Below are positions 58,801-64,000 of a stretch of 64,000 nucleotides of DNA, piece by piece. Positions within the stretch are counted from its first letter, which is position 1; each line of letters begins with the position of its first letter. Source of the DNA: Novosphingobium indicum (GTDB lineage: Bacteria; Pseudomonadota; Alphaproteobacteria; Sphingomonadales; Sphingomonadaceae); assembly GCF_014645195.1 (NCBI RefSeq), contig NZ_BMLK01000010.1, forward strand, positions 62,001 to 126,000. Reading direction: 5' to 3'. A model generated the notes under the pieces. That model searched no databases, was not told the origin of the DNA, and was given only the letters and a program-made list of their open reading frames with translations. Made by a program: the position numbers and the translations under genes.

Positions 58801-60285
58801 GTGTCAGGGGACCTCTATTCACGCTTTGCGCAGAGCTTCGAACGCTTCAGCGGCAGTGTCCTCGTCGAGGAAGGTACACGGACCTGGACCTACGGCGAGA
58901 TCGCGGCGATGGCCGGGCGGTTGGCGGGCCGGCTGCAGACGCTGGGCGTCGCGGCAGGCGAGCGTGTGCTGGTGCAGACGGACAAGAGCGTCGAGACGCT
59001 GATCCTCTATTTCGCGACGATCCGGGCCGGTGCGATCTACCTGCCGCTCAATATCGACTACACCGAAAGCGAACTGGATTACTTCGCGACCGATGCAACG
59101 CCGGTGCTGGCTGTCTGCCGCGACCAGTCGGTCGATCTGTTCGGGCGGATCGGCGGCGGGACAATGCAGGTCACGACGCTGGCGCAGCTCCTTGCCGATC
59201 TGCCCGAAGCCGAAGCGCCGCCGGTTTCGCGCGCGAGCGACGATGTCGCGGCGATCCTCTATACCTCCGGCACGACGGGCAAGCCCAAGGGCGCGATGCT
59301 CACGCAGGCCAATCTGGCGTCCAATGGCGAGATGCTGGTCGATTTCTGGCGCTTCACGCCGCAAGACAGGCTGATCCACGCCCTGCCGATCTTTCATGTC
59401 CACGGCCTATTCATCGCCGTGCACTGTGTGCTGTTTTCCGGCGCATCGATGGTATTTCTGCCCAGGTTCGAGAGCGGCCGCGTGATCGAGCTGATGGCAG
59501 ACAGCACGGTGCTGATGGGCGTGCCGACGTTCTACATCCGCCTGTTGGGCGATCCCGCTTTTACCCGCGAAAGCGCCGCCAACATGCGGTTGTTCATTTC
59601 CGGCTCGGCGCCGCTTTCAGCCGACATCCATCGCGCCTTCGAACAGCGCAGCGGGCACCGCGTGCTAGAACGCTACGGCATGACAGAGACCGGGATGCTG
59701 ACGTCCAACCCCTATGACGGCGAGCGGCGGGCCGGCTTCGTCGGGCCGCCGCTGCCGGGCGTCTCGCTGCGCATCGCCGAGTTCGAGACGGGAAAGGTCC
59801 TGCCGCAGGGCGAAGTCGGCATTGTCGAGGTCAAAGGGCCCAATGTCTTCAAGGGCTATTGGCAAATGCCGGAAAAGACCGCCGCCGAGTTCCGCCCCGA
59901 CGGTTATTTCATCACCGGGGACATGGGTTTCATCGATGCCGATGGCTATGTCCAGCTTGTCGGGCGCGAGAAGGACCTGATCATCTCGGGCGGGCTCAAT
60001 GTCTATCCCGCCGAAGTGGAAGCGCTGCTCGACGACCGCGAGGACGTGGGCGAGGCCGCGGTGATCGGTGTGCCGCATCCCGACTTCGGCGAGGCCGTGG
60101 TTGCGGTGGTTCAGCCTGTCGGAGCCTTCGATGCCGACGCCGTGCGTGAGGAGCTGCGCAAGGATCTGGCAGCCTTCAAGGTGCCCAAGACGATCCTCAC
60201 GATGGAATCGTTGCCACGCAACACGATGGGCAAGATCCAGAAGAAGCTGCTGCGCGAAAAGTACGCCGATCTTTTCGCAGGCTAA
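58801..60285 (+). CDS. Malonyl-CoA synthetase-like acyl-CoA ligase
   Basis: The 494-residue adenylate-forming enzyme has the AMP-binding signature ILYTSGTTGKPKGAM near 152, YGMTETG near 295, TGD near 378, and the terminal GREKDLIISGGLNVYP and NTMGKIQKKLLR with the catalytic Lys. Size and order fit MatB-type malonyl-CoA synthetases, but substrate choice among short-chain or dicarboxylic acids cannot be read safely. The start is GTG 58801 behind GGGAGAAG. It would feed acyl-CoA into the metabolism encoded upstream. Confidence 0.85.
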   Translation: MSGDLYSRFAQSFERFSGSVLVEEGTRTWTYGEIAAMAGRLAGRLQTLGVAAGERVLVQTDKSVETLILYFATIRAGAIYLPLNIDYTESELDYFATDATPVLAVCRDQSVDLFGRIGGGTMQVTTLAQLLADLPEAEAPPVSRASDDVAAILYTSGTTGKPKGAMLTQANLASNGEMLVDFWRFTPQDRLIHALPIFHVHGLFIAVHCVLFSGASMVFLPRFESGRVIELMADSTVLMGVPTFYIRLLGDPAFTRESAANMRLFISGSAPLSADIHRAFEQRSGHRVLERYGMTETGMLTSNPYDGERRAGFVGPPLPGVSLRIAEFETGKVLPQGEVGIVEVKGPNVFKGYWQMPEKTAAEFRPDGYFITGDMGFIDADGYVQLVGREKDLIISGGLNVYPAEVEALLDDREDVGEAAVIGVPHPDFGEAVVAVVQPVGAFDADAVREELRKDLAAFKVPKTILTMESLPRNTMGKIQKKLLREKYADLFAG

Positions 60286-60407
60286 AGCCCCCGCCTGCTT
60301 TCTGTGCATACGTATAACCGGCTGTTTCGACAGGCTTGCGCAGCGCTGCCGATCCTCGCAAAAGCAGCCTTCCAGAAAGCAGGAATGTCGCGGGGAGGGG
60401 CACGGCC

Positions 60408-61709
60408 ATGGCCGTCACGATAGATACGACGAGCACCACCGATCCCGACTTCGGCGAGGAAACCGCCGGCCAGCACGTCAACGCACCCGGCCTTCAATGG
60501 TTCGTCTTCGCGCTGTTCTTCATCTTCGGCGGCATCACTTCGCTCAACGACGTGATCATTCCCAAGCTGAAGGACCTGTTTACGCTCAACTACATGCAGG
60601 CGCTGTCGGTGCAGTCCGCCTTCTTCTTCGCCTATTTCGCCATCTCGATTCCCGGGGCGTGGCTGGTGAAGAAAGTGGGCTACATGCGCGGGGCCGCCTT
60701 CGGGCTGGTGACGATGATGGCGGGGTGTCTGCTGTTCATTCCGGCCTCCTCGAGCGCGAAGTTCGCTGTGTTCCTCTTTGCCCTGCTGATCCTCGCGAGC
60801 GGGATCACCATCGTGCAGGTGGTCGCCAATCCGCTGATTTCGCTGCTGGGGCCGCCGCGCACCGCGCATAGCCGGCTGACTTTCGCGCAGGCCTTCAATT
60901 CGCTGGGCACGACTGCGTTTCCCTATTTCGGCGCCGTGGTCATGCTCGGCAGTCTGGCCAAGATCGATGCATCGACGCTGACCGGTTCTGCGCTCGATGC
61001 CTACCGCGTGGCAGAGACGCGCGCGGTGGTGCATTCCTATCTCGGGCTGGCGGCGGCGCTGCTGGTCATTGCTGCCGCCGTCTGGTTCAACCGCAACCGG
61101 CTGAAGGGCGAGAACCATGGCGACGGTTCGATCCTGCGCAGTTTCGACCTGCTGGGACGGGCCCGTTTCGGCTTCGGCGCGATCAGTCTGTTCCTTTATG
61201 TCGGGGCGGAAGTCGCGCTGGGCTCTCTCATCGTCAACTATCTGGAGCAGTCGCGCGTTCTGGGGCTGAACGAGCAGGACGCGGGCAAGATGATCCCGCT
61301 CTACTGGGGCGGGGCCTTGATCGGGCGTCTTATCGGATCGGCCGTGCTGCGCTTCGTCAGTCCGGGCAAGGTTCTGGCCTTCAACGCCCTTGGCGCGATC
61401 GCGCTGCTGGCGATTTCAACGCATACCTCCGGCGCGGTTTCGGGCTACAGCTATCTCGCTATCGGCCTGATGAACTCGATCATGTTTCCGACCATCTTCA
61501 GCCTCGCCTGCGAAGGGCTCGGCAAGCGGGCGGCGGATGGGTCCGGCGTGATCTGCGTGATGATTGCGGGCGGCGCTGTGGTGCCGCCACTGACGGGGCA
61601 CATTGCCGACCTTTCGGGCAGTCTGGCCATGGCCATGGCGCTACCTGCCCTGTGCTACGCCGTGATCGCCACCTTCGGCTGGTATGCGCGTAGACCCGCC
61701 GAAGGCTGA
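60408..61709 (+). CDS. Sugar MFS transporter (FucP/GluP-like)
   Basis: The 433-residue protein has twelve membrane helices and resembles the fucose/glucose-galactose permease family: FFIFGGITSLNDVIIPKLKDLF near 40, LTFAQAFNSLGTTAFPYFG near 160 and NSIMFPTIFSLACEGLG near 350. ATG 60408 follows GGGGAGGGG; the earlier start at 60336 has no ribosome binding site. The sugar is not known. A promoter of its own is likely in the 120-base gap before it. Confidence 0.88.
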   Translation: MAVTIDTTSTTDPDFGEETAGQHVNAPGLQWFVFALFFIFGGITSLNDVIIPKLKDLFTLNYMQALSVQSAFFFAYFAISIPGAWLVKKVGYMRGAAFGLVTMMAGCLLFIPASSSAKFAVFLFALLILASGITIVQVVANPLISLLGPPRTAHSRLTFAQAFNSLGTTAFPYFGAVVMLGSLAKIDASTLTGSALDAYRVAETRAVVHSYLGLAAALLVIAAAVWFNRNRLKGENHGDGSILRSFDLLGRARFGFGAISLFLYVGAEVALGSLIVNYLEQSRVLGLNEQDAGKMIPLYWGGALIGRLIGSAVLRFVSPGKVLAFNALGAIALLAISTHTSGAVSGYSYLAIGLMNSIMFPTIFSLACEGLGKRAADGSGVICVMIAGGAVVPPLTGHIADLSGSLAMAMALPALCYAVIATFGWYARRPAEG

Positions 61710-61852
61710 TCAGGCTTCGCATTCCCATGGAGATCGCGGCGGCGGCAAGCGCGCGGGGAGTCTCGCCAGCGTAAAGGTGGGCCGCTAGACAGGCTGCCGA
61801 TTGCACGGGCCCGTCTGGCAGGGTCGAGATGCCGATGGGAGAACACAGACCG

Positions 61853-62926
61853 ATGCGCACCCGCACCGCCCTTTCCGGAGTCCTCGCCCTTTTCGTCTTC
61901 ACCGCGTCGAGTGCGGAGGCCGAACTGGCGACGGTGACGCGGCTCGATGCCGGGCAGGTCGAACTCGACCGTGGTGATGACGCGCCGGTATCGGTCTGGC
62001 TCAGCACCGATACGAATCTCGATTCGTCCGACAATCTGGTCGCGAAAGCGACCAAGGCCGAGAAGCTGGCGGTTGATCTGCCCGAAGGAAAGCGCGCGTA
62101 TCTGCTGCTGCAGGGCGCGGACGGAAACGTCCATGTGGTGGCAGAGCGTGTCCTGCCACTGCAGCAGGGCAGCAACTTTCGCGACATCGGTGGCTATGTG
62201 ACGAAGGATGGCGAAGTCGTGCGCTGGGGCAAGGTGTACCGGTCCGGCGCCCAGCCGCTGTTGACCGACGCGGACCTTGCTCTGGTCGATCAGCTCGATA
62301 TCGGCACCGTCGTCGACCTGCGTTCGCTGGAAGAGCGCCAGATCAATCCCGACACCATCGATGACCGCGAAGGCGCGCTGTTCGTCTCCAACGACTATAG
62401 CATGAAAGCGCTGATGGGGCCGATGATGGCGCGCAAGGGAGAGCACATCTACGAAGGAATGGAGAAGCTCCTCGCGCCGCAGTACCGCTCGCTCTACCGC
62501 CGCATCATGGCCGAAGGCGATGGGGACGATGAAGGCGCGGTTCTCTATCACTGCTCGGCCGGTCAGGACCGCACCGGTGTGGCCACCGCGCTGCTTTACG
62601 ACATGCTCGGCGTCGATCGCGAGACGATCCTGGCAGACTATCACCTCTCGACCGACCTGCGCCGCCCCTATTGGGAAATGCCGCGGTTCGACGCGGCGGA
62701 TTACCCCAACAATCCCATCGCGCAGCACTATGCCAAGGAATACGCCGACAAGGATACCAAAGCCAAGCCGCTGTATACACCGAGCGGGGAATCGCATCTG
62801 GCGCAGTTCTTCACATATCTGGATGCGACCTATGGCGGGTCGGCCGGTTACATGAAGCAGGTTCTGGGCTTCACCGATGCGGATCTGGCGAAGTTACGGT
62901 CGGTGATGTTGCAGCCCGCTGGCTGA
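61853..62926 (+). CDS. Secreted tyrosine/lipid phosphatase (Y_phosphatase3 type)
   Basis: The 357-residue protein starts with a signal peptide (MRTRTALSGVLALFVFTASSAEA). The phosphatase domain has NFRDIGGYVTKDG near 118 and the P-loop HCSAGQDRTGVAT near 240, with Cys as nucleophile and Arg as phosphate ligand. A C-terminal region of about 80 residues completes the family fold. It should act in the periplasm or outside. ATG 61853 has GGGAGAAC upstream; 61829 is also possible. The substrate is unknown. Confidence 0.88.
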   Translation: MRTRTALSGVLALFVFTASSAEAELATVTRLDAGQVELDRGDDAPVSVWLSTDTNLDSSDNLVAKATKAEKLAVDLPEGKRAYLLLQGADGNVHVVAERVLPLQQGSNFRDIGGYVTKDGEVVRWGKVYRSGAQPLLTDADLALVDQLDIGTVVDLRSLEERQINPDTIDDREGALFVSNDYSMKALMGPMMARKGEHIYEGMEKLLAPQYRSLYRRIMAEGDGDDEGAVLYHCSAGQDRTGVATALLYDMLGVDRETILADYHLSTDLRRPYWEMPRFDAADYPNNPIAQHYAKEYADKDTKAKPLYTPSGESHLAQFFTYLDATYGGSAGYMKQVLGFTDADLAKLRSVMLQPAG

Positions 62927-62933
62927 GGGCGAG

Positions 62934-63167
62934 TCAGTCCTCGTTCTGCCGCTGGTCGGTCAACCGGCCGCTGGTCTTGCGAAGCATTACCTGGTTCCAG
63001 AATCGCGAATAGGACGCGAATGCGCGGCCTCTGCGCCGTGCACGTGCGCGGCGGCGGCGCTTTCTGCTGCGCTCGATCAGCGACCAGACGAGGATGCCGA
63101 GGGCAACAGCCACCATGCCGACCAGCACGAGGACGCCTAACGGACTTAACGTTTGCAGATGGAACAC
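62934..63167 (-). CDS. Small membrane protein
   Basis: The 77-residue protein has one membrane span near 9-30 (PLGVLVLVGMVAVALGILVW) followed by a very basic cytoplasmic tail (RSRKRRRRARARRRGRA). It starts at GTG 63167 with AGGAAC upstream. It lies 7 bases from the end of the phosphatase gene, convergent. The basic tail may contact lipids or nucleic acid. The function is unknown. Confidence 0.55.
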   Translation of the reverse strand: MFHLQTLSPLGVLVLVGMVAVALGILVWSLIERSRKRRRRARARRRGRAFASYSRFWNQVMLRKTSGRLTDQRQNED

Positions 63168-63357
63168 GGTAAATGTTCCTGGCTAGAGGTGCAGGTAGAT
63201 GCTCGTATAGTGCAACTGCGTAAACTTTTTTGCAAGTGCGAGAACCTGCGGAAATACCGGTCAGTACCTAGGTATTAGCTAATTGTTTCAATCTGGCACT
63301 TTGTATCCGTTTGGGGTTTTAAGGCTTGATAAACCAGTTTCGGTCATATCCTGACTC

Positions 63358-63660
63358 ATGACTCGCTCCATGCTCCCCCGACGTTCCGTCCGGCGGCCGG
63401 TGCTTTTGGCCGCGCAATGCCGCACGCAAGGCGGCCTGCGTGACAATGGCGAGATCTCCGACATTTCGGCCGAAGGGTGCTGCCTGCGCATGCGCGGCAT
63501 CTATTTTCGTGTCGGCACGCGCATCGTCCTGCGACCGCAGGGCATGGAGAGCATGGCGGGCGTCGTGCGCTGGGTGAGCCGCGATCTCGCCGGTGTCGAG
63601 TTCGATCGCCCGATTTACGGTCCGATCGTCGATCACATCGTCTCGGCCCACGCGACATAG
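63358..63660 (+). CDS. PilZ-domain protein
   Basis: The 100-residue protein is a single PilZ domain: RRSVRRPVLLAAQC at the N terminus (like the RxxxR cyclic-di-GMP motif), then ISDISAEGCCLR matching the D/NxSxxG strand, and GVVRWVSRDLAGVEFDRPI at the C terminus. It therefore probably binds cyclic di-GMP. The ribosome binding site is weak. The 190-base gap upstream has no gene. A role in motility or exopolysaccharide control is inference. Confidence 0.85.
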   Translation: MTRSMLPRRSVRRPVLLAAQCRTQGGLRDNGEISDISAEGCCLRMRGIYFRVGTRIVLRPQGMESMAGVVRWVSRDLAGVEFDRPIYGPIVDHIVSAHAT

Positions 63661-63849
63661 CCTTCAGGGGCGCTGACAGGCCCGCAATTCCTCATCCGCA
63701 AGATCCGATACGAAAAGTCGCTGCAGCGAATATCTGTTCAGCTATGCAAATTAGCGCTGGCCAAGCAGCACTTTCGGCATCAAGTTCTGCCTTTCGTATA
63801 CAACCGGCGAAAAAGACCGGTGTGCCGAACCGTATCGGGAGAGACAGAC

Positions 63850-64000
63850 TTGGCCCATTCCCTATCCCCAGCCGGGGACGCTCCGAACCATCCACTTGCT
63901 GTGCGCATGGGCGTTATCGCCGGTGTCTCGCACAATGTCGTCATTGGCACCGTCATGGGCTCATTCGGCCTCATGCTGGCCTCGGTCGAGCAACGGCTGG
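63850..64000 (+). CDS. MFS transporter, N-terminal part (partial)
   Basis: The frame starts at TTG 63850 behind GGGAGAGAC and runs off the window. The first 50 residues (PLAVRMGVIAGVSHNVVIGTVMGSFGLMLASVEQRL) enter a hydrophobic helix and then a charged loop, a pattern seen at the start of MFS permeases. The family is suggested but not certain from so little sequence. Confidence 0.55.
   Translation, partial: MAHSLSPAGDAPNHPLAVRMGVIAGVSHNVVIGTVMGSFGLMLASVEQRL

Noticed and set aside
1..64000. CRISPR array
   Set aside because: No regularly spaced direct repeats with unique spacers and no cas genes are visible.

Overview
The window reads as alphaproteobacterial chromosome, most likely a sphingomonad of the Novosphingobium/Sphingobium type. 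This is an inference from the high GC, a large TonB-dependent receptor, a UrcA-family protein, a DUF885 lipoprotein, the clustered beta-oxidation genes and the gene style. No rRNA or other species marker is present. A core chromosome is interrupted by three mobile elements.

Element A (window start to about 8,228) is the end of an integrative element that looks mobilizable. It carries a possible oriT-like intergenic region, a stand-alone 79-residue protein resembling the T7-loop region of FtsZ, several uncharacterised genes, two membrane proteins, a VirD4/TraG-type coupling ATPase without its usual membrane anchor, and a large serine recombinase. The recombinase stop codon lies inside a tRNA-Thr gene, which marks the integration end. 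Six of its nine complete genes have the Shine-Dalgarno sequence in the 3' arm of a small inverted repeat.

Core 1 (8,341-19,789) holds a DUF885 lipoprotein, a DUF429 protein, rarA, a glycosyltransferase, three small secreted Tyr/Arg-rich proteins, a YitT-like membrane protein, an outer-membrane barrel and typA. Element B (19,906-23,213) is an intact 3.3-kb transposon between typA and a TonB receptor gene, with 19-bp terminal repeats and an 8-bp target duplication. Its transposase is IS1-like, and it carries five passenger genes, including a P63C-domain protein and two tandem operator-like palindromes.

Core 2 (23,380-33,681) has the TonB receptor, DUF805 and RDD membrane proteins, a ybbA/ybbP-like ABC system divergent from tesA, recF, a queuosine-precursor transporter and tRNA-Arg(TCT). 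Element C (33,665-48,344) is a 14.7-kb island inserted into that tRNA. It is bounded by a 17-bp repeat of the tRNA 3' end and by 24-bp direct repeats that could be integrase arm sites. It carries a tyrosine integrase, an EcoRII-type restriction system with Dcm-like methylase and Vsr, a three-gene TIGR04255 cassette, HNH, PD-(D/E)XK-like and GIY-YIG proteins, a small serine recombinase, and a divergent reverse transcriptase with YADN in place of YADD beside an Excalibur-domain protein. It looks like a defence and recombination island.

Core 3 (48,524-64,000) has a translationally coupled beta-oxidation operon (acyl-CoA dehydrogenase, thiolase, FadB-like protein, acetyl-CoA hydrolase/transferase), a catalase, an SDR pseudogene, a UrcA protein, a malonyl-CoA-synthetase-like enzyme, a sugar MFS transporter, a secreted tyrosine phosphatase, a PilZ protein and the start of a second MFS transporter.

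The strongest leads are the FtsZ-like mini-protein, the passenger-carrying IS1-like transposon, the RT/Excalibur pair, the TIGR04255 cassette and the recurrent Shine-Dalgarno hairpins of element A.
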